A stretch of DNA of 64,000 nt, from positions 1-64,000 of the forward strand of contig NZ_BCTT01000015.1 in assembly GCF_001590905.1 (NCBI RefSeq). The letters are read 5' to 3'. The notes below the pieces were generated by a model. The model saw only the letters and a list, made by a program, of their open reading frames with translations, was not told where the DNA came from and made no database searches. The translations under genes and the position numbers were made by a program. Position 1 is the stretch's first letter, and each line of letters opens with the position of its first letter. Shown here piece after piece: positions 37,244 through 45,493 of this stretch. Source of the stretch: Serratia grimesii NBRC 13537 (GTDB lineage: Bacteria > Pseudomonadota > Gammaproteobacteria > Enterobacterales > Enterobacteriaceae).

Positions 37244-37471
37244 AAAAGCACCTCAACCAAAACTGGCAGGAAAACGCGGTAAGTCTACCACAGAAAACAG
37301 GCTCTGTTGAATCGGCAGGATTTTATGCCGTAATAGTGAACAACAACCCCGACAAAGCCACGCTAACAGCGATTCTGACCAGTCAGAATTTGTACTTTAT
37401 CCATGAGTTATCCTAGTATAGTGAGGCGAAATGCAATCGCCATTAATAAGATTTCTACAAGGATATGGACA

Positions 37472-37981
37472 ATGAAAGTATGGAATAAAGTGCTTTTGGC
37501 CTCAATCATTGGGCTATTGCTTGCCGGCTGTGATGATTCATCCAAAGTCGACGCCAATCTTGAAAAAGCCAAAGACAGCGCAGAGCAGATGAAAGACGCC
37601 GCACAGAAAAAAGCGGACGATCTGACCGATAAAGCTGCTGCAGTGGCCAAGGACATCAAGAAAGAAGCTACCACGCAAGCGGACCAGCTTAAAGACAAGG
37701 CCGCTGCGATTAAAGACGACGCCGCCAAGCAGGCAGATGCCATCACCAATGATGCAAAAGCCAAGGCTGACGCACTCAAAGAAGATGCCAGCAAACAAAG
37801 CCAGCAGTTGGTCGATCAGGCTAAAACCATTAAGAACGATGCAATTAATGGCGCCAACGATTTGACCGAGCAGGCCAAAGCGAAAACCGAAGCAATCAAA
37901 AACAGCGCTGAAAATAAAGCGGAAGACTTAAAACGTGATGCCGACTCTGCAGAACAAACGCAACCGGCTACACAGCAGTAA
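37472..37981 (+). CDS. Alanine/lysine/aspartate-rich coiled-coil lipoprotein
   Basis: A 169-residue lipoprotein. The signal ends in the lipobox LLLAGC (residues about 17-22). The mature part is a long run of 11-residue-type repeats rich in Lys, Asp and Ala (KADDLTDKAAAVAKDIKKEA, then ATTQADQLKDKAAAIKDDAA), which should form amphipathic helix like LEA or apolipophorin proteins. ACAAGGA lies 8 bases before the ATG at 37472. It is divergent from hda and 29 bases ahead of a GlsB-type stress protein. A role in envelope or desiccation stress is a guess from composition and neighbour. Confidence 0.82.
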   Translation: MKVWNKVLLASIIGLLLAGCDDSSKVDANLEKAKDSAEQMKDAAQKKADDLTDKAAAVAKDIKKEATTQADQLKDKAAAIKDDAAKQADAITNDAKAKADALKEDASKQSQQLVDQAKTIKNDAINGANDLTEQAKAKTEAIKNSAENKAEDLKRDADSAEQTQPATQQ

Positions 37982-38010
37982 CGCCTGACATCACAAGAAA
38001 GGAGCAACAA

Positions 38011-38259
38011 ATGGGGATTATTTCCTGGATTATCTTCGGCCTTATCGCGGGCATTTTAGCCAAGTGGATTATGCCAGGTAAAGACGGTGGTGGTTTTATT
38101 CTGACCGTCGTATTAGGGATCGTCGGCGCTGTGGTAGGGGGCTATATCAGCACCTTCTTCGGCTACGGCAAAGTTGACGGTTTCAACTTCGGCAGCTTCG
38201 TGGTGGCCGTAATCGGCGCTATCGTTGTGCTGTTTGTTTACCGTAAAATCCGCAGCTAA
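38011..38259 (+). CDS. GlsB/YeaQ/YmgE-family small membrane protein
   Basis: An 82-residue inner-membrane protein with three glycine-rich hydrophobic segments: ISWIIFGLIAGILAKWIMPG, then GFILTVVLGIVGAVVGGYIS, then VVAVIGAIVVLFVYRKI. This is the pattern of the transglycosylase-associated/GlsB family, whose members are often general-stress induced. AAAGGAG lies 8 bases before the ATG. It follows the lipoprotein gene by 29 bases and is likely co-transcribed with it. Confidence 0.92.
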   Translation: MGIISWIIFGLIAGILAKWIMPGKDGGGFILTVVLGIVGAVVGGYISTFFGYGKVDGFNFGSFVVAVIGAIVVLFVYRKIRS

Positions 38260-38275
38260 TTTCTTGCGTATTAAC

Positions 38276-38305
38276 AAAACGGGCAGCCTAGTGGCTGCCC
38301 GTTTT
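38276..38305. terminator. Bidirectional terminator between glsB-like gene and uraA
   Basis: AAAACGGGCAGCC-TAGT-GGCTGCCCGTTTT, a 13-bp stem with T and A flanks on both sides, between two convergent stops. Confidence 0.92.
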
Positions 38306-38308
38306 CTA

Positions 38309-39601
38309 TTATGACTTCCGTTCAGCCGGTTCGTCCGGCGCGTCGATCACATCCTCTTCCTTGCGGTACAGGCTGATGACCTTGAACAACAAGCTCAGAC
38401 CAATACCCACAATGGTCGCCAATGCCATGCCTTTCAGCTCGGCGGCACCAATATGCACCTTGGCACCGCTGACGCCGATAATCAGGATCACCGAGGTCAG
38501 GATCAAATTCTGTGCCTTGTTATAGTCCACCTTGGACTCAATCAATACGCGAATACCAGATGCCCCAATCACCCCGTACAGCAGCAAAGATACCCCGCCC
38601 ATGACCGGTACCGGAACAGCCTGAATGGCTGCCGCCAACTTGCCCACGCAGGAAAGCAAGATAGCCAGAATCGCGGCGCCACCAATCACCCAGGTGCTAT
38701 AGACTTTGGTAATCGCCATCACACCAATATTCTCACCGTAGGTAGTGTTTGGCGTTGACCCGAAGAAACCTGAGATTACCGTCGAAATGCCATTGGCAAA
38801 CATAGAACGGTGCAAGCCAGGATCGCGGATCAAATCTTTCTTCACGATATTGGCCGTTACAACCAAGTGACCAACGTGCTCAGCAATCACCACCAACGCC
38901 GCAGGCAGGATGGTAAAGATAGCAAACCACTCAAACCGCGGAGTATAGAACGTTGGCAGTGCGAACCAATGCGCTTCGCGGATCGGGGTCAAATCAACCA
39001 CGCCCATAAAGAACGACAACGCATACCCCACCAGCACGCCAATCAAGATTGGGATAATCGCCAGAAAACCGCGGAACAGCACGGAGCCCAGGATTGTCAC
39101 GCCAAGCGTCACCAAAGAAATTGTTATCGTAGTTGTGTCAGCACTGACGCCATCGGCTGGCAGCAAGCCTGCCATATTGGCTGCCACACCCGCCAGCTCC
39201 AACCCAATGACCGCGACAATCGCCCCCATCGCCGCTGGCGGGAAAATCACATCCAGCCAGCCAGTTCCGGCTTTTTTAACGATCAGCGCCACCAGGCAGA
39301 ACAATACCCCGCACATGATGAAGCCACCCAGCGCGACCTCATAGCCCAGCGGCAACAGCAGCAAAACCGGGGAAATGAATGCGAAGCTAGAACCGAGATA
39401 CGCTGGGATCTTACCCTTACAGATAAACAGATACAGCAGCGTGCCGACGCCGTTAAACAGCAGCACCGTCGCCGGGTTGATTTTGAACAGGATAGGCACC
39501 AACACGGTAGCACCAAACATGGCGAACAGGTGTTGGAAGCTGAGCGGAATAGTCTGGAGTAGCGGCGGGCGTTCGCTCACGCCGATGACGCGACGGGTCA
39601 T
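38309..39601 (-). CDS. uraA: Uracil:proton symporter UraA
   Basis: A 430-residue nucleobase/ascorbate transporter with 14 predicted membrane segments. The opening VIGVSERPPLLQTIPLSFQH, the FGATVLVPILFKINPATVLL segment and the GFFGSTPNTTYGENIGV loop match E. coli UraA, including the region that binds uracil. The ATG at 39601 is used (11 upstream codons are unlike the family). It is downstream of upp on the same strand with a terminator between; uptake here and phosphoribosylation by Upp form the uracil salvage pathway. Confidence 0.97.
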   Translation of the reverse strand: MTRRVIGVSERPPLLQTIPLSFQHLFAMFGATVLVPILFKINPATVLLFNGVGTLLYLFICKGKIPAYLGSSFAFISPVLLLLPLGYEVALGGFIMCGVLFCLVALIVKKAGTGWLDVIFPPAAMGAIVAVIGLELAGVAANMAGLLPADGVSADTTTITISLVTLGVTILGSVLFRGFLAIIPILIGVLVGYALSFFMGVVDLTPIREAHWFALPTFYTPRFEWFAIFTILPAALVVIAEHVGHLVVTANIVKKDLIRDPGLHRSMFANGISTVISGFFGSTPNTTYGENIGVMAITKVYSTWVIGGAAILAILLSCVGKLAAAIQAVPVPVMGGVSLLLYGVIGASGIRVLIESKVDYNKAQNLILTSVILIIGVSGAKVHIGAAELKGMALATIVGIGLSLLFKVISLYRKEEDVIDAPDEPAERKS

Positions 39602-39631
39602 GGATGTTTTTCCTCTGGTTATAATTTTATG

Positions 39632-39665
39632 CAAAAAAAAGCCGACTCATCAGTCGGCTAAATTT
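39632..39665 (-). terminator. Strong terminator between upp and uraA
   Basis: On the minus strand TAGCCGACT-GATG-AGTCGGC is followed by TTTTTTTT. It lies directly after the upp stop and 31 bases before the uraA ATG, so uraA is transcribed by read-through or from a local promoter. Confidence 0.9.
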
Positions 39666-40292
39666 TTATTTGGTACCAAATATCTTGTCGCCCGCGTCAC
39701 CCAAGCCCGGCACGATGTAGCCTTTCTCGTTCAGGCACTGATCGATAGAGGCAGTGTACAGCTCAACGTCCGGGTGTGCTTTCTCCAGCGCGGCAATACC
39801 TTCCGGCGCGGCAACCAATACCAGCACCTTGATGCTGTTACAGCCGGCTTTCTTCAGCAAATCAATGGTCGCGATCATCGAGCCACCGGTCGCCAGCATT
39901 GGATCAACCACCAGCGCCAAACGCTCTTCGATATTGGAAACCAGCTTTTGGAAATACGGTACCGGCTCCAGAGTTTCCTCGTCACGGTAAACACCAACCA
40001 CGCTGATACGCGCACTTGGGACGTTTTCCAACACCCCTTCCATCATACCCAGACCGGCACGAAGGATAGGCACAACGGTAATTTTTTTCCCTTTAATCTG
40101 ATCTATTTCAACCGGACCACACCAGCCATCGATGGTCACCTTCTCTGTTTCCAGATCGGCGGTCGCTTCATAGGTCAGCAAACTACCGACTTCCGAAGCC
40201 AACTCACGGAAGCGTTTGGTGCTGATGTCATTTTCACGCATCAGGCCAAGCTTGTGTTTCACCAGCGGGTGTTTCACCTCAACGATCTTCAT
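39666..40292 (-). CDS. upp: Uracil phosphoribosyltransferase
   Basis: A 208-residue PRTase, the E. coli length, that makes UMP from uracil and PRPP. The PRPP-binding loop is [19 protein letters not shown], and [19 protein letters not shown] and [20 protein letters not shown] complete the active site. The ATG at 40292 follows AGGAG by 7 bases; an ATG one codon earlier and an open frame 49 codons longer are not part of the conserved protein. purM diverges from it, the gap carrying a PurR box. Confidence 0.97.
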   Translation of the reverse strand: MKIVEVKHPLVKHKLGLMRENDISTKRFRELASEVGSLLTYEATADLETEKVTIDGWCGPVEIDQIKGKKITVVPILRAGLGMMEGVLENVPSARISVVGVYRDEETLEPVPYFQKLVSNIEERLALVVDPMLATGGSMIATIDLLKKAGCNSIKVLVLVAAPEGIAALEKAHPDVELYTASIDQCLNEKGYIVPGLGDAGDKIFGTK

Positions 40293-40446
40293 CATTTTTC
40301 TCCTATTAAGGTGGTTGACGGCCAAAAAAATCGCCGGATTATACCTCCTTTTGCCGACAGCGCCACCCACAATAGCCCGATCGGGATCAACAAAAGATTG
40401 AATAACAGTATAGATGACGAAAAAGCGGAGCTGCTTCACAAGCCAC

Positions 40447-40462
40447 TCGCAAACGTTTGCCT
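40447..40462 (+). promoter_or_regulatory. PurR operator upstream of purMN
   Basis: TCGCAAACGTTTGCCT contains a perfect palindrome GCAAACGTTTGC and fits the PUR-box consensus closely. It lies about 86-101 bases before the purM start and between purM and upp. E. coli purMN is a known PurR target. Confidence 0.85.
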
Positions 40463-40547
40463 GCGCTGTTAGAATTGCCGCGCCTTATTCCGGAATCAAT
40501 GCCGGAAGCACAGTTTTCAAATCGCAAACCGTCGTGGGGATCGCGCA

Positions 40548-41585
40548 GTGACCGACAAAACCTCTCTCAGCTATAAAGACGCAGGTGTCGATATCGATGC
40601 TGGCAATGCATTGGTAGACCGCATCAAAGGTGTAGTTAAACAGACCCGCCGCCCGGAAGTCATGGGTGGTCTGGGCGGTTTTGGCGCCTTGTGTGCGTTG
40701 CCGCAGAAATACCGCGAGCCAATACTGGTTTCCGGTACCGACGGCGTAGGCACCAAGCTGCGTCTGGCGATGGACCTGAAACGACACGACACCATCGGCA
40801 TCGATCTGGTCGCAATGTGTGTGAACGACTTGGTAGTACAGGGCGCTGAGCCGCTGTTCTTCCTGGATTACTTTGCCACCGGCAAACTAGACGTGGACAC
40901 CGCGGCCAGCGTGATCACCGGCATCGCCGAGGGCTGTAAGCAGTCCGGTTGTGCGCTGGTGGGGGGTGAAACCGCCGAAATGCCTGGCATGTACCACGGT
41001 GAAGATTACGACGTTGCCGGCTTCTGCGTTGGCGTGGTCGAAAAATCCGAAATTATCGATGGCAGCAAAGTGCAGTCTGGCGATGCTCTGATTGCCCTTG
41101 GCGCTTCCGGCCCACACTCCAACGGCTACTCGCTGGTGCGCAAAATTCTGGAAGTCAGCAACACCGACCCAACCACCACCGATCTGGACGGCAAACCGCT
41201 GGCTGACCACCTGCTGGCACCGACCAAGATTTATGTGAAATCCGTGCTGGAACTGATCGAGAAAATTGACGTGCACGCTATCGCCCACCTGACCGGTGGC
41301 GGTTTCTGGGAAAACATCCCGCGCGTGCTGCCAGAAGGCATGCAGGCAGTGATCGACGAATCAAGCTGGCAATGGCCGGCAGTATTTAACTGGTTGCAGC
41401 AAACCGGCAATGTGAGTCGTCACGAAATGTACCGCACCTTTAACTGTGGCGTGGGTATGGTGATTGCACTGCCAGAAGCGTCCGTTGAATCTGCTATCGC
41501 CTTGTTGACCGCAGCCGGTGAAAAAGCCTGGAAGATTGGTAAACTGACCGCTTCTTCTGACGAACAACAAGTGGTCATCAACTGA
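40548..41585 (+). CDS. purM: Phosphoribosylformylglycinamidine cyclo-ligase
   Basis: AIR synthetase of 345 residues that cyclises FGAM to AIR with ATP. The glycine-rich start [15 protein letters not shown], the ATP-binding [14 protein letters not shown] and the [14 protein letters not shown] loop are conserved. The start is GTG at 40548 with GGGGA 7 bases upstream. The purN ATG begins inside the purM stop (TGATG), so the two are translationally coupled. A PurR operator lies upstream. Confidence 0.97.
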   Translation: MTDKTSLSYKDAGVDIDAGNALVDRIKGVVKQTRRPEVMGGLGGFGALCALPQKYREPILVSGTDGVGTKLRLAMDLKRHDTIGIDLVAMCVNDLVVQGAEPLFFLDYFATGKLDVDTAASVITGIAEGCKQSGCALVGGETAEMPGMYHGEDYDVAGFCVGVVEKSEIIDGSKVQSGDALIALGASGPHSNGYSLVRKILEVSNTDPTTTDLDGKPLADHLLAPTKIYVKSVLELIEKIDVHAIAHLTGGGFWENIPRVLPEGMQAVIDESSWQWPAVFNWLQQTGNVSRHEMYRTFNCGVGMVIALPEASVESAIALLTAAGEKAWKIGKLTASSDEQQVVIN

Positions 41586-42223
41586 TGAAAAAGATCGTGG
41601 TGTTAGTCTCTGGCCAGGGGAGCAATCTCCAGGTACTGATTGACGCCTGCCAGCAGGGCCGGATTGCCGCCGACATCGTGGCGGTATTCAGCAACCGGGC
41701 GCAGGCTTATGGCCTGCAACGCGCAGAAGCAGCAGGTATTGCCGCCCATGCGCTGGATGCTAAAGCTTTTGCCGACCGTGTGGCGTTCGACGCCGCATTG
41801 GCGGAGGCTATCGACCAATACCAGCCTGATCTGGTGGTGCTGGCCGGTTATATGCGCATTCTCAGCCCACAGTTCGTGCAACACTATGCCGGACGCATGC
41901 TGAACATCCACCCTTCTCTGCTGCCTAAATACCCGGGATTGCATACCCATCGACAAGCTATCGACAACGGTGACAGCGAACACGGCACCTCAGTGCATTT
42001 CGTTACCGAACAGCTCGATGGCGGCCCGGTGATCCTGCAAGCCAAAGTGCCAATCTTCCCCGGGGACGAGGAAGATGAGGTGGTTGAACGGGTGCAAGCT
42101 CAGGAACACACTATTTACCCGCTGGTGGTAAATTGGTTTGTCGAAGGTCGGTTAGCGATGCGTGATGGCGCTGCCTGGCTGGATGGCGAACGCCTTCCCG
42201 AGCAAGGGCATGCAGCGGACTAA
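41585..42223 (+). CDS. purN: Phosphoribosylglycinamide formyltransferase PurN
   Basis: A 212-residue 10-formyl-THF-dependent GAR transformylase. LVSGQGSNLQVLIDAC opens the nucleotide-binding fold; the catalytic residues lie in MLNIHPSLLPKYPGLHTH and the loop GTSVHFVTEQLDGGPVILQ. It is coupled to purM through a one-base overlap. A strong terminator follows. Confidence 0.97.
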   Translation: MKKIVVLVSGQGSNLQVLIDACQQGRIAADIVAVFSNRAQAYGLQRAEAAGIAAHALDAKAFADRVAFDAALAEAIDQYQPDLVVLAGYMRILSPQFVQHYAGRMLNIHPSLLPKYPGLHTHRQAIDNGDSEHGTSVHFVTEQLDGGPVILQAKVPIFPGDEEDEVVERVQAQEHTIYPLVVNWFVEGRLAMRDGAAWLDGERLPEQGHAAD

Positions 42224-42246
42224 AGTGCAAAACCGAACGTTTTCTA

Positions 42247-42276
42247 AACGGCGCCTCTAACGGCGCCGTTTTTTTT
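42247..42276 (+). terminator. Terminator after purMN
   Basis: AACGGCGCC-TCTAAC-GGCGCCGTT is a 9-bp perfect stem followed by TTTTTT. Confidence 0.93.
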
Positions 42277-42357
42277 CGCAGCATCAGCACCGCCAGCGCT
42301 ATACTTGCCGACAATATAAGGCACTATTTCCTACAATAACGACATTAAGGAATCCCC

Positions 42358-42912
42358 ATGTCCAGCTCTACCAACGTCAAACTACGCCCACTGGAACGGG
42401 ATGATTTGACGTTTGTCCACCAGATGGACAACAACGCCAGCGTGATGCGCTATTGGTTCGAAGAACCCTACGAAGCCTTCGTTGAGCTTTCCGATCTGTA
42501 CGACAAGCACATCCACGATCAAAGCGAACGCCGCTTTATTATCGAACACCAGGGTGCCAAAGTCGGTCTGGTAGAGCTAGTGGAGATCGATCACATCCAC
42601 CGCCGCGCGGAATTCCAGATCATTATTGATCCGACTCATCAGGGCAAAGGTTACGCTACTATCGCCGCCAAGCTGGCAATGGACTACGGCTTCTCAGTAC
42701 TGAACCTATACAAGCTGTATCTGATCGTCGACAAAGAGAACCCGAAAGCGATCCACATTTACAGCAAGCTGGGCTTTGAAGTCGAGGGTGAGCTGATTGA
42801 TGAGTTCTTCGTTAACGGCGAATACCGCACCGTGCTGCGCATGTGCATCTTCCAGCCGCAGTATCTGGCAAAGTTCAAAACCGCTGCCAGCGATAAGCCT
42901 CTGGTGAAGTGA
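42358..42912 (+). CDS. speG: Spermidine N1-acetyltransferase SpeG
   Basis: A 184-residue GNAT enzyme that acetylates spermidine and spermine to prevent polyamine toxicity. It matches E. coli Spe[21 protein letters not shown], then [20 protein letters not shown] and [20 protein letters not shown] (the acetyl-CoA loop QGKGYA), ending [12 protein letters not shown]. It is a single-gene unit with its own terminator. In E. coli speG lies elsewhere, so its place between purN and the pst genes is a difference of this genome. Confidence 0.95.
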   Translation: MSSSTNVKLRPLERDDLTFVHQMDNNASVMRYWFEEPYEAFVELSDLYDKHIHDQSERRFIIEHQGAKVGLVELVEIDHIHRRAEFQIIIDPTHQGKGYATIAAKLAMDYGFSVLNLYKLYLIVDKENPKAIHIYSKLGFEVEGELIDEFFVNGEYRTVLRMCIFQPQYLAKFKTAASDKPLVK

Positions 42913-42924
42913 TATGACATAAAG

Positions 42925-42947
42925 AAACCCGCGAAAGCGGGTTTTTT
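42925..42947 (+). terminator. Terminator after speG
   Basis: AAACCCGC-GAAA-GCGGGTTT, an 8-bp stem capped by a GAAA tetraloop and followed by TTTT. Confidence 0.93.
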
Positions 42948-42999
42948 ATATATTGGCATCTGAATTGTACTTCACCGTCAGGAAGGGATGAAAATGCCC

Positions 43000-43812
43000 T
43001 TAACCATAGCGCCCGGTAATATAATCCTCGGTACGCCGCTGGCGCGGTGAGGTGAAGATGTCGTCGGTGTCGTTGTACTCTACCAGTCGGCCCTGGTGAA
43101 TAAACGCCGTGTAGTCAGATACCCGCGCCGCCTGCTGCATATTGTGCGTCACCAACACCACGCTATAGTGCTGTTTCAGCGCGGAAATCAGCTCTTCGAT
43201 AGTCAGGGTCGAGATCGGATCCAGCGCCGAGGTTGGCTCATCGAGCAGCAACACCTCAGGTTCAATGGCTATCGCCCGTGCAATCACCAATCTCTGCTGT
43301 TGACCGCTGGAAAGACGGAATGCGTTCTCACGCAGTCGGTCTTTTACCTCATGCCACAGCGCCGCAGCACGCAACGAACGTTCTACCGCTTCATCAAGAA
43401 TGCGTCTATCGCGCACGCCCTGTAGACGCAAACCGTAAACCACATTTTCATAAATCGACTTCGGGAACGGATTCGGCCGCTGGAACACCATCCCCACTCG
43501 GCGTCTTAACGCCGCAACGTCGATTTGCGATCCGTAAATAACCTGACCGTTAAGCTGCAAGTCGCCCTCGATTCGGCAATTATCCACCAAATCATTCATG
43601 CGATTGAAGCAGCGTAATAGCGTTGATTTACCGCAACCCGATGGGCCAATCAGCGCCGTCACACGGTGTTTTGGAATACGCAGAGAAATATCATGCAGCA
43701 CCTGTTTTTCACCATAGAACAGGTTGAGATCCTTTACCGCCAACGCGGTATGTTCATCATCAAGATGCTGGACATCCAGCCGGGGCAAACTGCCTGGCGT
43801 CATCAAACCCAT
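43000..43812 (-). CDS. pstB: Phosphate ABC transporter ATP-binding protein PstB
   Basis: A 270-residue ABC ATPase of the PstB subfamily. Walker A is [19 protein letters not shown], the signature is [18 protein letters not shown] and Walker B is [14 protein letters not shown]. The FNRMNDL motif and [20 protein letters not shown] are PstB-specific. ATG 43812 has GGGGAG 6 bases upstream; an ATG at 43803 is also possible. It is the last of three genes on this strand, after pstA. No pstS or phoU is adjacent, so the phosphate-binding protein must be encoded elsewhere or is not needed. Confidence 0.95.
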   Translation of the reverse strand: MGLMTPGSLPRLDVQHLDDEHTALAVKDLNLFYGEKQVLHDISLRIPKHRVTALIGPSGCGKSTLLRCFNRMNDLVDNCRIEGDLQLNGQVIYGSQIDVAALRRRVGMVFQRPNPFPKSIYENVVYGLRLQGVRDRRILDEAVERSLRAAALWHEVKDRLRENAFRLSSGQQQRLVIARAIAIEPEVLLLDEPTSALDPISTLTIEELISALKQHYSVVLVTHNMQQAARVSDYTAFIHQGRLVEYNDTDDIFTSPRQRRTEDYITGRYG

Positions 43813-43840
43813 TACGCACTCCCCAAGAATAACGTCATTA

Positions 43841-45493
43841 TTACTGCGACCATGCTCTGTACCGCTCCCTCAGCGAGTGTCGGATCCCCATCGCCGCCAA
43901 ATTCAACCCTACCACAATCACCACCAGCAGGAAGGCGGTAGCGAACACCAAGGGGCGGGCCGCTTCCACACTTGGACTTTGGAAAGCCATATCGTAAATT
44001 TGGAAGCTCAGGTGCATAAACTTCCGCTCCAGATGCAGATACGGGAAAATATCATCCACCGGTAGCACAGGTACGGATTTCACCACGCCAACCAACATCA
44101 GTGGTGCAGTCTCTCCCGCTGCGCGCGCAACCGCCAGGATCAAGCCCGTCATCATTGCTGGCGCAGCCATTGGCAAAACAATGCGCCACAGCGTTTCAGC
44201 CCGGCTGGCGCCCAGCGCCAACGAGCCTTGACGCAGTGAAGCAGGAATGCGGGACAGCCCCTCTTCAGTGGCGACGATCACCACCGGCAACGTCAGCAAC
44301 GCCAATGTCAAAGCCGCCCATAATACGCCTGGCGTACCAAAGGTTGGGTTAGGCAGCGACTCCGGGAAGAAAAGCTGATCAATCGTGCCACCAATCATAT
44401 AGACGAAGAAGCCGAGACCGAACACGCCGTAGACAATCGACGGCACACCGGCCAGGTTAACGACCGCGATACGTATCAGGCGCGTCAGCACATTATTCCC
44501 GGCGTATTCGTGCAGATAGACGGCGGCGATCACACCAAACGGCATCACGACGATCGACATCAGAATCACCATCAGCACCGTGCCGAAAATGGCCGGGAAC
44601 ACCCCTCCTTCGGTGTTGGCTTCACGCGGGCTATCGCTGAGGAACTTCTTCACCTGCTCGCCCCAGTGCACCAACTTTTGCGTGGTATTCATCGCATTGG
44701 GATACCAGGCATCGCGCACCTGACTGAGCGCAATAGTATGGACCTGACCGTGCATATCACGCAGCAGCAGCACATCACGGTGGCGATCGCGGTTCAAACC
44801 GTCCAACCGGTCAGACAGCACGCGATACTGACGTTGTAACTCCAATCTTTCGGCGTTAATGGACGCCTGAGCACGCGCGTCCAACTGCTCACTGTGCTGC
44901 AAGCTTTTCTCGCGCAGGCGTAACGCGTCAAACCGTTGGTTGATGCGCGCCATATCGCGGAACTGAATGTCATGTGCCTGACGTGAAAGCGCAGCAATTT
45001 GTGGCAAACGCTGTAACAGCGCTTGGCTGAGATTACGTCCGGTCAAGGGTTGGCCGTCCTGCAGCATGCCGGCCAAATAGCCATAGGCGGTGCCGTTGCT
45101 GTTGCGCTCCAGCACCAGTAAATCACGAGGCGTGCTTTGACGAAGAATATCTCCGGCCAGCAGTGTGCGGAAATCCTGCCCTTCACTCTCGCGATTGCCT
45201 ACCTTGATCAGATAACGTTCAAAACTCTGCGCATTTCCTGGTGGTAACTCAACGCCAGACTCCAACAGTTGGCGGCGCGGAATGCTCTGTTGTTGGTACA
45301 ACTCACCGATCATCGTCACCGGGCCGGCAGCGCTTTGATTGAGCTCAAATTGGTAGACAGGACTAGGCCAGAAATAACGCATACCCTGCCCGGCCAACAG
45401 CAACATAATACCGATCAACGCCAATAGACTGACCGCGACCGATCCGGCTGTCAGCCAGATCCACGGTGAACCACTCTTCGCCCAACGTCTCAT
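43841..45493 (-). CDS. pstA: Long phosphate ABC transporter permease PstA
   Basis: A 550-residue permease, nearly twice the length of E. coli PstA. The first membrane segment is near residues 15-36. It is followed by about 250 extra residues, mostly helical with coiled-coil character ([36 protein letters not shown]), then the normal MetI-type core from about residue 295 ([20 protein letters not shown]) with the EAA-type loop [16 protein letters not shown]. The C-terminus is complete. Its start overlaps the pstC stop by 4 bases. Such extended pairs occur in a second Pst type known in Vibrio and some enterics. Confidence 0.92.
   Translation of the reverse strand: MRRWAKSGSPWIWLTAGSVAVSLLALIGIMLLLAGQGMRYFWPSPVYQFELNQSAAGPVTMIGELYQQQSIPRRQLLESGVELPPGNAQSFERYLIKVGNRESEGQDFRTLLAGDILRQSTPRDLLVLERNSNGTAYGYLAGMLQDGQPLTGRNLSQALLQRLPQIAALSRQAHDIQFRDMARINQRFDALRLREKSLQHSEQLDARAQASINAERLELQRQYRVLSDRLDGLNRDRHRDVLLLRDMHGQVHTIALSQVRDAWYPNAMNTTQKLVHWGEQVKKFLSDSPREANTEGGVFPAIFGTVLMVILMSIVVMPFGVIAAVYLHEYAGNNVLTRLIRIAVVNLAGVPSIVYGVFGLGFFVYMIGGTIDQLFFPESLPNPTFGTPGVLWAALTLALLTLPVVIVATEEGLSRIPASLRQGSLALGASRAETLWRIVLPMAAPAMMTGLILAVARAAGETAPLMLVGVVKSVPVLPVDDIFPYLHLERKFMHLSFQIYDMAFQSPSVEAARPLVFATAFLLVVIVVGLNLAAMGIRHSLRERYRAWSQ

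Noticed and set aside
38810-39562. 250-codon plus-strand open frame inside uraA
   Set aside because: Shadow of uraA; Gln/His/Arg-rich low-complexity translation typical of antisense frames.
39375-40472. 365-codon plus-strand open frame across upp and uraA
   Set aside because: It is antisense to two well-conserved genes, has no ribosome site, and its composition is the mirror of their codon usage.
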